A stretch of DNA of 64,000 nucleotides from Ehretia macrophylla. Its lineage: Eukaryota; Streptophyta; Magnoliopsida; Boraginales; Ehretiaceae. The stretch spans positions 42,992,152 through 43,056,151 of the forward strand of contig CM075775.1 in the NCBI GenBank assembly GCA_037974665.1, written 5' to 3'. Below are positions 22,970-34,801 of the stretch, piece by piece. Made by a program: the position numbers and the translations under genes. Positions within the stretch are counted from its first letter, which is position 1; the number at the start of each line of letters is the position of its first letter. Under the pieces are notes generated by a model. The model saw only the letters and a program-made list of their open reading frames with translations. It ran no database searches and had not been told where the DNA came from.

Positions 22970-25293
22970 TGTTGGAGATATGCTATAATGTTATATAGTT
23001 AAATGACCTATTTTGGAATATTTTGGCCTTAACTTGTACCTAATGGCATTTGCGTCTATATGTTTGTTTACATATTGACTTGTTTGTGACGTTCATATTC
23101 TCCGTCATTCCGTCATTCCTATTATGAATGTGTCCATAATGTTTTTCGGAGAAGAAATATATTCTAAAAGAGTTTAGAATACGTTGGCATATTTTTTCGA
23201 TATGATAAAACATTCAAAATGATTCATAGTCCTCAAATTATTCGACCGGGACTAGAATAATCAACTACGGGCTATCATATGTAAGTTACCTTTGATTAAC
23301 ATAGAGATGTTAATGATAAAGGATGGTGAGCCTTGTGCCACAACAGCATAGGGATGCAATTGACTTACATATGGGTGATTGTTAGTTAAACAAATCACTG
23401 AATGTGACCAGAATAACAAACTACATGACTTTGGATTAATAGTTTGTTATTCGTTGCGAATTGTGCAAATTAATCCTTTGACTTGAGAAATTACGGCTGC
23501 CGGTTATATCAAGGGATAAATACTGCGTCTGGACAATACCCGTCTTTCAAAATGTGGGTTATGGCCTTTCGCGTTTTAGTTTTATGGTATGAATTGACAT
23601 GTAATTGTCAAGATAGGATTCGTTAACCTCCGACGTGAGGAGATGTCCTATGCGATCTTATTTCGGTTGAATGAGGAAGTCCTCGGCCGGGGCACATAAC
23701 AGATGGAATGATGGAAAGGGTTCCATAGGTGTCATCTCTCATTCCACCGAATAGATCTATGCATAGAATCGTTTACTAAACTTCATCGTATCATGGTCCC
23801 CACAAGGATCGAGACATATTTAATGGAAGGATCGGACTACATGATAATTCACGACTATAAAAAGATTCATAAAAGTTGGACTTCATTACCGTATAAATTG
23901 TCATGATGCGCGTATGTTGGTAGACGTAACTCTTGAACATGAGGGTATTCCAGAAAATGATGGAGACACTCTCGGAATAGATTAAAAGCGTTTAATAGTC
24001 CCTCATCGCTATACGGTTATGAATCTAGAAAGTCATACACAAAAAGAGCATCAAGAATAAGGCAATTAACGAGCTTGATATTAAGTTGGAAACATGTTAA
24101 AGAGTTAACGTTGTTTTTTTGGACGTTAATAGTTAAGCGGGCCAAAAGTGCAAATACTAAAAGTATTGGGGCCAAAGTGCAAATATTAAAAGTATTGAGG
24201 TCAAAGTACAAATATTGAGTTAGAAACACGTTAAAGTGTTAACGGTGTGATTTTGGACATTACCGGTTAAGTGGGCCAAAATTGTAATTTTTGAAAATGT
24301 TGGGGTCTAAGTGCAAATAGATTGAGGGGTCAATCTTCAATTAATTATTCTAAAGAGGTTTATAATTAATTAATGTTTGTCTTCACTAAAAGACAAACAA
24401 CAACTTGCACTAAAAGACAAAACACTAGAAGACAAACAACAAGTTGCACTAAAAGAAAAACACTAAAAGACAAAGAACAAGTTGGCTTGAATATATATTC
24501 ATGTTTGACACTTGGCAAAAAGGTGATGTCTTGAGAAGACATAACATGCCACTTGCCACATGCCTACACATCTCAAGACTCTATATAAAGCCAACTTCTC
24601 TTCATTGTTTCAAGTTGTTTTTCGGCCAAGGCACACAAACATGAGCAAAAAAATCTTCTCCTTTTTCCTATGGTATTTTTGGCCATAGTAGAGAAAAGTG
24701 GTAGGGAATTTTCTTTTGTTTTTCTAACTTTATACAAGCTTAGATCTATTACCGAGAAGCTAGCATATATACTTGGTTTGTGGTGTTTGCCATTGGATGC
24801 TCGTGTGTTTCAATCTATGACCTTTACACTTGTGAATGAGGCTAGTCCATGCCATCTTGTTTTCATCTTGATGCTCTCGGCCAAAGCACGAAAAAAGATA
24901 AGTGTTATTCTTTTTGCTTTATAATTATATACAAGCTTATTTCTACTACTAAGTATCTTGCACATTAACTTAGTTTGTAGTAATAATTGTTGGATGCTTG
25001 TGTATTTTGATCTTGAGTCGTTGCATGTGTGAAGAAGGCTTGACCACGTCGTAGCATCTCCATCGTGGTTCCACCTTCACTCGGCTATAAACGGGAGGTA
25101 TGTCATTTTACCTCTCGTTTGCTTTATAGTATATTTGATATATTATATGTTGCATGTTGATTACCATGGACTTTACTTTGGAAATGCATGTGATTACAAA
25201 AGTTAATGTTGAAAATTTTAAAATGCTCAATGATTCCGCTTTAAGTCTTTTATGTTGTGAATCACACGTTTCCAGGAAGCGATCCCCCTTTCA
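22970..25293 (+). repeat. C1 left (5') LTR
   Basis: It runs from TGTTGGAGATATG to CCCCCTTTCA. It contains two sets of short tandem repeats: an approximately 29-bp AAGTGCAAATAYTAAAAG unit (about 24139-24310) and an approximately 24-bp ACTAAAAGACAAACAACAAG unit (about 24386-24485). A TATA-like CTATATAAAG lies at about 24581. Open frames inside it (for example 24670-24924) recur in the right LTR and are not genes. Confidence 0.9.
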
Positions 25294-25295
25294 AG

Positions 25296-25312
25296 TGGTA
25301 TCAGAGCCACGG
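25296..25312 (+). other. C1 primer-binding site
   Basis: TGGTATCAGAGCCACGG lies two bases after the LTR end and matches the initiator-Met tRNA pattern. Confidence 0.9.
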
Positions 25313-27829
25313 TTTCTAAAGTTCATGAAATCACATGTATAGCCGTGGATCTAATCTTTAAAGTATGTAAAATGGCCTTGGCTCATGATTCTAAGCACAT
25401 GCGTGTAAAGATCTATGATTGTCTATGATGGTTCGAGAAACAAGCAAGTAGAATATTTTTCCCTTGGCATGGCCGAGAAACACTAGGCTTTTGGGTGGTC
25501 GAAAAATGTGTCATTTCATGTGTATTGTACGTCGTATACGATGAAACATAGAACATATGAGTAGAGCCTTTTCTCCTAGCCTTAGCCGTTTCTTTTGGCT
25601 TTAAGGTTGGTTTTTTAGGAATATGTTGCTTCATGTGTAATGTAAACCGTATATGATGGAACATGGAACATGAATGTAGAGTACTTTTTCCCTTATCATG
25701 GCCGAGAGTCTTCTTGGGATTGTAGAGGTTGAAAAGTTGTTGTTATATTGCTTGTACTTGCCACAATGATTGATCTTAACTTGCATTTGTGTTATAAGGT
25801 GTTATAATCACAGAATCTATTGGTTTACATACAGATTGGAAATGTGTTGCTAATGGATGTTAAAGATTAGATGGTTGTGTTGTCTTTTGTATGTGATACA
25901 TAAGATATATGTGCTAGCTTGCTTGTTTAGCTTAGATTGTATATTGGATATGCATGATCTTGGCTTTATGAGTATGAATGGTTGGTTGAATGGTGAACTA
26001 CATCATGGACTTGGTATTTGAATGGTTTGTAATTGAGACATAAGTCTCATTTTACTTTCTTGTAGTTGAGAGAATTATGTAGTGAGGATTATATGTAATC
26101 TTTCAAGACGAAGTGCAAGAAGACCAATAAAGGCATCCAAGGAATTGAAGGGGCTTTGGAGATTTCAAGGAAGTTGAAGATCTTGAAGACATTGGATGTG
26201 CTTTAGGATAATCTTATTTTCCTTATTCTAAGCCTAAGTCCATGATCCACCATTCGTTTGTGTTTTTTGCATGCATGCTATGTTATTTGCTTTATGAGAT
26301 AATAGCCTATAAGTAGTTGTGTGTGCATGATGAGACCTTAATGTATGATTCTTGCATATGTGTTTATTCGTTTGCTAATATGTGATATTCGCTTGTAAAT
26401 AAACTAATGTGCAAAGTGAGACCTTAACAAACAAACAAAACTCTCTATGTGCAAACTAATATTAGATCTATAGTCCTCCGCCATCCTAGGACTTAATGAA
26501 CCCAAAGCGATCATATTCGGTCTTTCCCAAAGGTAGAGGGACATGATTCGTCATAAGTTTGATTAAGTTGCCAGTAGAACATAGTGATGTGGTTGTTTTC
26601 CAAAATCTAACGGCCAATTATAGCCACAAAGGCTTGAGTTTATTGATTCAATTTGAGGGATAACTATGAGATGGCGGTTCGGATCTAACTAAATCACTTA
26701 GTCAATTATAACCACAAAGGTTTTAGACCGAGTAATTTGGGGACTGGAAATGACCATATCATATTTAGTGAAATAGACAACAAAGTGTTGTTGACTCCTA
26801 ATATTTATATTCCAATTATAACTACAAAGGTTTGACGAATACAAATAATTAAGAGAATTTGGTCACCTACTAAAGAATCTTAACAGATTCACATTTCTCA
26901 TTTTGGGAGTTTGAGATTCGATAAAACTAGTGGGAGCTATCATTTGATTAAAGACCAAGTTAAATGATTAAACGAGTTAAAGTCAACTAGCAATCTTATT
27001 TTTCCGCATGTTTATGGCTACATGTATGAACCCATTTTTATCTTAATATTATAGACTTATATCACATGAATCAGACCAAACTTTATTGATTAAATGTTGT
27101 CTAAGAATAGTTCTTAGAAACTTAATCATATGATTAGATTAGAATACTCTTAAGTTTCCTTCTTGATAATGCATCAAAAGAAAAGTGTGTGATACTTATG
27201 GTTGTTAAGTAAAACAACTTTTATATGCTAGTTATACTCTTTTATTGATTGTATAGTAGTATACAAGATATAAAAGGAATATGATTCTAAACCTACAAAG
27301 AGTTGTGTGGTAAGCATATTTCATTGGCAGAATATAGGAAGTCAATTTGTGGTCATGTTTCATCTTTGATCATCCGTAATGCAAAGAAGAAATACATGAA
27401 TTATATGATTTCTATTAAGCCAGTGGGAGTGTAATCTAAAGGATAATTAAGGAATGTAAAGGTATATGTAAAAATGTTTACATAAGTGATAAATCGGACA
27501 TTAAAATGAAGATCTATTCAATATATCCTTATAGCTTGAATGGCAAGGCTATAGAGCTATAATGAATGGTAAATCTTCTTTGTTAATGGTTGTTATTACA
27601 TTATGGTTTTGATTCTTTTGTGACATAAGTGTATGTGCATTTGAAAGAATCTTAATCAAAGTATGCTTTGGAAGCGTGAAATGGTTTCAGTGTTAGCAAT
27701 TGGAACAATAGTTGTTGCATTAGCTAAAGACAAACATTTTGTTAACTGATTAACCACATACTAAATATATTTTGAGATAAAGTTTGTAATCCAAGACAAT
27801 TATAGTTTCTTTATGACTTAGTTAGTTCC
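25313..27829 (+). other. C1 leader and unrecognisable gag region
   Basis: The position fits a 5' leader plus gag, but I cannot recognise gag in any frame. A CAATTATARCCACAAAGG phrase occurs three times (from 26614, 26702 and 26812), each time followed by TT and a purine-rich stretch. Otherwise the sequence is AT-rich with stops in all frames. Confidence 0.5.
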
Positions 27830-28420
27830 AATATTAAGATGTCGAGTAAGTTGGTTGTCGAATCGACTTATACATCTTATTTTGGGAAGGTAACCAAGTC
27901 ACCCTTTGTTTGATAAAGGGTTAAAAATACTAAATTGTTTGGATTAGTACATTGTGATGTACAAGTTTTTTTGTGAATAAGCTTCAACTATGTTTTCTCT
28001 TTTATATAACCTCACTAATGATTGTCATAGAAAGGTTATGTGTTCTTGTTGAAGAACATGTCTAAAGTTTTTGAATGATTCAAAGAGCATTAGACTAAAG
28101 TAGAGAAACCACATAAGAAAAAGTATTATTGCATTATGATGTGATCATGATTCTAAAATACTTGAATACTATTTGGATAATTATCTCAATTCTTCAGTAT
28201 AGTATCGTAATTAACAACACTCGATGCACCACAGTTAAACAGGAATTTCTTAGTGAAGAAATTATGTTTTGCGCAAAAGTTAATTAGTTGGACTAATCAT
28301 ACTATTTACTTGTGGGCTGTACTTTCCTTACTTCTTTTATTGAATAGTTAAATTCCTACCATTGCTATAACTTTATATGTGATAAGAGTTGGATAGCAAT
28401 CAAATATTAAAGGAGGCAAT
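27830..28420 (+). pseudogene. C1 integrase remnant
   Basis: Scattered fragments in changing frames follow the copia integrase. YTSYFGKVTKSPF and LFGLVHCDV correspond to the region before the first catalytic Asp. DAPQLNR followed by SWTNHTIYLWAVLS corresponds to the region around the catalytic Glu and after it. No complete catalytic triad is left. The call rests on order and wording, not on an open frame. Confidence 0.6.
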
Positions 28421-28679
28421 ACTTGGATTGTCCTACTTTTATTGAAAATTTTTAAAGGACAAATAGGAGTTTGGGGTTGAAAGGTAATTTTGTGTTATGT
28501 CCTTGTTTTGAAGGATATAATTTCTATTGTATGATCAAGTTCTATTGATTTGTTAGATTGTGATCATTCTTGAAGAAAAGGTTTTGTTCAAGAAGGTTGA
28601 TGCATTCTAACTAAATAGAAATTGAGGAAGTGTCCTCTAAATCACAAAATCACCTAAACCTAATCTATTCAATTCGGTC

Positions 28680-28960
28680 TGAAATGTCATCATACAATAT
28701 CTTTGCAAATCTAGTAGTATATCTCATCCGTTGAAGGATATGGGGATATCATCTATTGGATGCACAAAAGTGGTTTGTGTCTTTGAGATAATGATTACTT
28801 GGATGAATCTTGTGTTTTCATCAGAGTTAGTGGGAGCGCAACCACTATTTTTAATCTGTATGTTGATGACATGTATATCATAGTTGATGATATAAGTGAT
28901 GTGATGTCAGTTAAAGTCTAGTCATATTAAATGTTCTCCCTACTTGAAAGATGTTATTAG
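28680..28960 (+). pseudogene. C1 reverse transcriptase remnant with YVDD box
   Basis: ESCVFIRVSGSATTIFNLYVDDMYIIVDDI is readable here in two joined halves around the YVDD box at 28859-28870, the copia-type RT active site. The catalytic Asp pair is intact, but the surrounding frame is broken and the RT N-terminus is not recognisable. A LLNIFQRLYLE segment downstream, near 29000, fits the next conserved part of RT. Confidence 0.78.
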
Positions 28961-29389
28961 TATTCGGGAATTCGTAGCTATAGTGATAGTACGAGGAGAT
29001 TACTTAACATATTCCAAAGATTGTACCTAGAGTGATCTTGAAGGTGTTCAAGATGGTTTTTCAAAAAGAAATCAAAGAAAGGAATTATTGTCCTTGGGAC
29101 AATGAATCCATCTCTGACGAATGATTTTTGAGAAACTCTAGCGGCATAGCAAGCTTGGGATGAAATCATCATATGCTTGAGTAATAGATGACTTCATAAG
29201 TTGCTAAGTACAACGTTTGACATTGCGTAAACTGTAAAGTGTTACGAGTGAATGTCAATCCTATCCTAATTGAGAATGATGGATAATATTTGCATATATT
29301 TAAAGGTACTTCTGAAGCACTTAAAATATATTCTATGGAAAAGATAAAATCCATGGTGACGGATTTAGCAGTTTAGATTTTTATCAAAA

Positions 29390-29698
29390 ATTAATAATAG
29401 AATGTCTATTTCGGGATTCATGTTTGATGGGAACACAGTAAGTTAGAAAGGTTCTGAATGAACTGTATGTCCTATTATGTATATTACATCTTTTGCAATA
29501 TTTGATGTTACAAAAGAATTTGTTTGGATCAAGGTGATCATACAAGTTGATAATGGTTCTTATCATTTAGTTGTGATGCTTTTGCGTTACGACTATAATG
29601 GAGTTATTGCACAAGCTAAAGGAACTAGGGTCTCACAATATGTCCAAAAATTTGGAAAGGTGTTTCTATTTTCATATATTGAATTTGTAGCCTAAAAC
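29390..29698 (+). pseudogene. C1 RNase H and Pol C-terminus remnant
   Basis: MSISGFMFDGNTVS, with a stop where KSSKQ-type sequence is expected, and EFVWIKVIIQVDN correspond to copia RNase H. NGVIAQAKGTRVSQYVQKFG and FLFSYIEFV correspond to the conserved Pol end. The final 72 codons (29477-29695) are open and end just before the 3' untranslated region and purine tract. Confidence 0.78.
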
Positions 29699-29863
29699 AA
29701 TATTGTAATATGTTATTGTGGAAAAACGACCATATCTTTTAATGTAGCTGACCCACTTACCTTAGCCATGAATTTGTCATAGCTAGGTCTACGTCTTGTG
29801 AAGATTGATATGTGATATCATTGTGTGTTGCGCTAATACTATATATATATCATAGCATTAGTG

Positions 29864-29875
29864 CAAGTAGGAGAT
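29864..29875 (+). other. C1 polypurine tract
   Basis: AAGTAGGAGAT directly precedes the right LTR start TGTTAGAG. This is the common copia form AGTGGGAGAT with one change. Confidence 0.75.
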
Positions 29876-32278
29876 TGTTAGAGATATACCCTAATACTAT
29901 ATAGTTAGATGACCTATTTTGGGATATTTTGGCATTAACTTGTACCTAATGGCATTTGCGTCTATATGTTTGTTTACATATTGACTTGTTTGTGACGTTC
30001 ATATTCTCCGCCATTCCTATTATATGAATATGTCCTTAATATTTTTCAGAGAAGAAATATATTCTAAAAGAGTTTAGAATACGTTGGCATATTTCATCGA
30101 TATGATAAAACATTCAAAATGATTCATAGCCCTCAGATTATTCGACCGGGACTAGAATAATCAAGTACGGGCTATCATATGTAAGTTGCCTTTGATTAAC
30201 ATAGAGATGTTAATGATAAAGGATGGTGAATCTTGTGCCATAACAACATAAGGATGCGACTGACTTATATATGGGTGATTCTTAGTTGAACGAATCACTG
30301 AATGTGACCAGAATAACAAACTACATGACTTTGGATTAATAGTTTGTTATTCGTTGCAAATTGTGCAAAAGTCAAAGGATTAATAGTTTGTTATTCGTTG
30401 CAAATTGTGCAAATTAATCCTTTGACTTGAGAAATTACGACTGCCAGTTATATCAGGGGCTAAATACTGCGTCTGGACAATACCCGTCTTCCAAAAGGTG
30501 GGTTACGGCCTTTCGCTTTTTAGTTTTGTGGTATGAACTGACAAGTAATTGTCAAGATAGGATCCGTTAACCTCCGACGTGAAGTGATGTCCTATGCGAT
30601 CTTATTTCGGTTGAATGAGGAAGTCCTCGGCCAGGGCGCATAACAGATGGAATGATGGAAAGGGTTCCATAGGAGTCATGTCTCATTCTACCGAATAGAT
30701 CTATGCATAGAATCGTTTAGTGGACTTAATTGTATTATGGCCCCCACAACAATCGGGACATATTTAATGGAAGGATCGGACTGCACGCTAATTTGCGACT
30801 ATAAATAGATTCATAAAAGTTGGACTTCATTACCGTATAAATTGTCATGATGCGCGTATGTTGCTAGGTGTAACTCTTGAACATGAGGGTATTCCGGAGA
30901 ATGACGGAGACATTCTCAGAATAGATTAAAAGCGTTTAATAGTCCCTCATCACTATACGGTTATGAATCTAGAAAGTCACACACAAAAAGAGCATCAAGA
31001 ATAAGGCAATTAACGAGCTTGATATTAAGTTGAAAACACATTAAAGAGTTAACGTTGTTTATTATGGACGTTAATAGTTAAGCGGGCCAAAAGTGCAAAT
31101 ACTGAAAGTATTAGGGCCAAAGTACAAATATTGAAAGTATTGGGGTCAAAGTGCAAATATTGAGTTGGAAACACGTTAAAGTGTTAACAGTGTGATTTTG
31201 GACATTACCGGTTAAGTGGGCCAAAATCGTAATTTTTGAAAGTGTTGGGGTCTAAGTGCAAATACTTAAAATGTTGGGGTCTAAGTGCAAATAGATTGAG
31301 GGGTCAATCTTCAATTAATTATTCTAAAGGGGTTTAGAATTAATTAATGTTTGTCTTCACTAAAAGAAAAATAACAACTTGCACTAAAAGACAAAACACT
31401 AGAAGACAAACAACAAGTTGTACTAAAAGACAAACAACAAGTTGCACTAAAAGACAAAAAACAAGTTGGCTTGAATATATATGCATGTTTGACACTTGGC
31501 AAAAAGGTGATGTCTTGAGAAGACATAACATGCCACTTGTCACATGCCTACACATCTCAAGACTCTATATAAAGCCAACTTCTCTTCATTGTTTCAAGTT
31601 GTTTTTTCGGCCAAGGCACACAAACATGAGCAAGAAAATACTCTTCTTTTTCCTATGGTATTTTCGGCCATAGTAGAGAAAAGTGGTAGGGAATTTTCTT
31701 TTGCTTTTCTAACTTTATACAAGCTTAGATCTATTACCGAGAAGCTAGCAAATATACTTGGTTCGTGGTGTTTACCATTGGATGCTCGTGTGTTTCAATC
31801 TATGACCTTTACACTTGTGAAGGAGGCTAGTCCATGCCATCTTGTTTTCATCTTGATGCTCTCGGCCACAGCACGAAAAAAGATAAGTGTTATTCTTTTT
31901 GCTTTATAATTATATACAAGCTTATTTCTTCTACTAAGTATCTTGCACATTAACTTAGTTTGTAGTAATAACTGTTGGATGCTTGTGTATTTTGATCTAG
32001 AGTCGTTGTATGTGTGAAGAAGGCTTGACCACACCGTAGTATCTCCATCATGGTTCCACCTTTACACGGCTATAAACGGGAGGTATGTCGTTTTACCTCT
32101 CGTTTACTTTATAGTATATTTGATATATTATAAGTTGCATGTTGATTACCATGGACTTTACTTTGGAAATGCATGTGATTACAAAAGTTAATGTTGAAAA
32201 TTTTAAAATGTTCAACGCTTCCACTTTAACTCTTTTATATTGTGAATGACACGTTTCCGAGAATTGATCCCCCTTTCA
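29876..32278 (+). repeat. C1 right (3') LTR
   Basis: It pairs with 22970-25293. It is longer mainly because of a private tandem duplication of about 45 bp (AGTTTGTTATTCGTTGC units near 30340 and 30382) and extra copies of the ACTAAAAGACAAACAACAAG unit (about 31360-31470). Confidence 0.9.
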
Positions 32279-32553
32279 CTCCGATGTCTTCCCTTTGCCC
32301 ATTTCTTCGACACGGGGCCTTTTTTCTATTTTGTTCGGGTGCTTGAGTGCTCGGGCACTCAGTAATTACCACACCCGACACCTTCTTCTTAGAAGGATAT
32401 TTCGATACCTTACTCTTTTTGGAGGAAACTTCCGTCCCCCTCTCAGTCTTTTGGCCGCTAGGCCTCTTCCTGGATCCTTGATAGGCATGAGAGCCCCCGG
32501 GCACCGAGCCTTCAGTGCGCATCGTGGCCTCCCTCATCTTGATATAAGCTGTC
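32279..32553 (-). pseudogene. G1 aORF, middle basic segment
   Basis: Between the C1 and S insertions the minus strand is open and encodes SYIKMREATMRTEGSVPG, then a Lys/Arg-rich stretch (KRPSGQKTERGTEVSSKK, SKVSKYPSKKK) that looks like a nuclear-localisation-type linker. It links the N-terminal domain (49382-51037) to the coiled coil (22108-22969). It is too short to stand as a gene of its own. Confidence 0.65.
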
Positions 32554-34801
32554 TGTATGTCCTTAATATCCTAAGAGGGGGGTGAATTAGGATAAGGAGG
32601 CAACAATACTACTTTTTGACAATGATAAAATTCAATAAATTCTTTTAAGCAATTTATCAAACACTAAGTATGCAAGAATAGAAAGAGTGTATGGAGAGAA
32701 GAAAGAAATAGATGACTCATCGATTTTTAGGTGATTTGCTAATCTACTCCACCACCCAAGGTCTTCCTCCCCTTAGGCTTTCCACTAGCTCCACTAGTAA
32801 TGCTTCTTCACAAGTTGGTGAAGCATAAACCAAAAATACAAGATCTTTTGATTCTACAAGAGTTTGTACAAGCCTCTTCACTTCTTTGAATCCACAAAGA
32901 AGATACAGAACATTCCCTATACAATGATTCTCTCAAAGCAATAGTTGTGTATATCTCACAACAAAAGTAATTGAAAGATGAGAACAATAAACTCTCTTTT
33001 AAGAGTACATGAATACAACTCAAAGTTCTTGAATGCTCAATTGATTTGGAAGTTAAAGCTCAATAATTGTTCAAGCAAAAGTGTTCTTAAGAATATTAAA
33101 GTTGTAGAACAAATGCTTGAAGATAGAATAGATAAAAAATGCAATATGGGTGTTTGAAAATATATAGAAAAAGGATGCAATGGCTATATTTTCAAACAGT
33201 CGGCTGAACTCCTCGTTCGACTTATCCATTGCATTCACTGGACAAGTTAGCTGAGTCAAGTCGGATGATGTGAGACCCCATATTTTGCCTAACCTCGATT
33301 TGCGTATTTTGTCTCGTTTTACGTGTTTTGACCTGTTTATGTGTTATATGAGTCAGAATGTGTTAGAAATGTGATTTATATTCCTAATACATACTATATG
33401 TGCATTCATGAAATTTTCATCAAAAACGGAATCAGAAATTTTATCGTCGGTTTTAATGAATAGTGTTTTAACCACCTGTCCGCTAAAATTTTTACAGGGG
33501 TGTTTTAAACATTTTAAAATCTAGTCCCCGGGTATTAATAGACCCGTGTTTGATTAAAACGGATTTGGAATTAGTTTTGAAATTTTAAAGGTTTTTACAC
33601 TTTCTTTTGCAAGAAATCGAGTTTTAAGCCGACTCGGGTGACAATGTTTAAATGTAAAACTCTTTGCCACCTAAAATATAATGTATAGAATTAATTTAGG
33701 TGTCAATTTAATAGTTGAGCAAGAAATAGTCAATAAATGAATTAAAAGACTATAAATAATTAAAAGACTAAATAAACTACTTTGACTTTCTTTTAAATTG
33801 TTTGACCTTAGCTTATATTGCATCTACACACAATAGAAAACACACAAAACACCATCACACACACACACACACATTTCCGTGAGCCATAAGAGAGAAAAGA
33901 GAGCTTTGTTCAACATTTTTTCAAAGCAAAATTTCATAGAAAAACCTAGTTTTTGTCCATAGCTTTTCAAACCGAGTTGGATTCTGCTTGTTGGGCACGC
34001 ATTGCATGCATATCTAGGCTTGTTTCGTATCAAATGTGAGAGAAAAATTCTAGATCTCAAATGTCATTTTTTATGTTTTTGTGTATAATTGCATTTTGAA
34101 CCGTTAGAAGGTTGAATTGAGGTTATATTATTGCTCAGTGCATCCTAAGGATCGTTTATATGCGTTTATATAAGATTTGAACCGTTGTAGCAAGAATTTT
34201 TATTTTCGTGTATTAAAAGTTGAGTTATTAGCTATTTGGTGATTATTTTGAGTTGTAGTGGTTGGAATCGATTGCCGTCGATTTGTAAAAGTTTGTAAAA
34301 TACGGGGTAGTGCCGTTGTAATGCCAAAATTTTGATTGAGATGTTGGTGCGAAAATCCAAAAATTTCAGCCTAGGTACATTGAGGTTTTAGGGTTGTTGG
34401 GCTTGATTTGGATGTATTTTGGTTGGTTTCTGAGGGGGCTAATGTAGTTGATTGAATGAGTGAGTGATAGGAATTGGTTTGGAGTTGTTTGGATTAGTAG
34501 AATGTAAGTTATGATTATTTGAAGTTTAGGTTATCTTTCTTTAAAATGTTGTTATATGCCTTTAGATGATCGGGTGGTGTTTGAGTGATTGAATTGTGAG
34601 TTGTTGATGGTTAGATTAGGGTTTGGTTGTGTGTCTAATGCATGTTAAGTTGGGTGGCCTACTTTGTCATCTAACTTAGTTGTTTAGTTGTCAATTGATT
34701 AATTGATGTTGTGTTATTGTATTGTTATTAATTGATTGATGCATTATTTGATTATTGAATATTGATTATTGATGAACCGGGAGATAGTCAACGGAAAAGG
34801 T

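Larger units (their letters stand above)
22970..32278 (+). mobile_element. C1: degraded Ty1/copia element with long LTRs
   Basis: Repeats of 2324 and 2403 bp (22970-25293, 29876-32278) flank a 4.6-kb interior. CTCCA (22965-22969) and CTCCG (32279-32283) are the target duplication, with one mismatch. A primer site follows the left LTR and a purine tract precedes the right one, so polarity is +. The order integrase, then RT, then RNase H is the copia order. All three are littered with stops. LTRs this long are unusual for copia elements in general; I do not assign a lineage. Confidence 0.9.

Noticed and set aside
24670..24924. 84-codon open frame in the left C1 LTR, repeated at 31544-31909
   Set aside because: Both copies lie in the LTRs, differ by frame length, and show no known domain or codon pattern; they are chance frames.
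32808..33259. Short minus-strand frames in the left part of S
   Set aside because: No domain, no conservation signal, and they lie in an LTR-like sequence.
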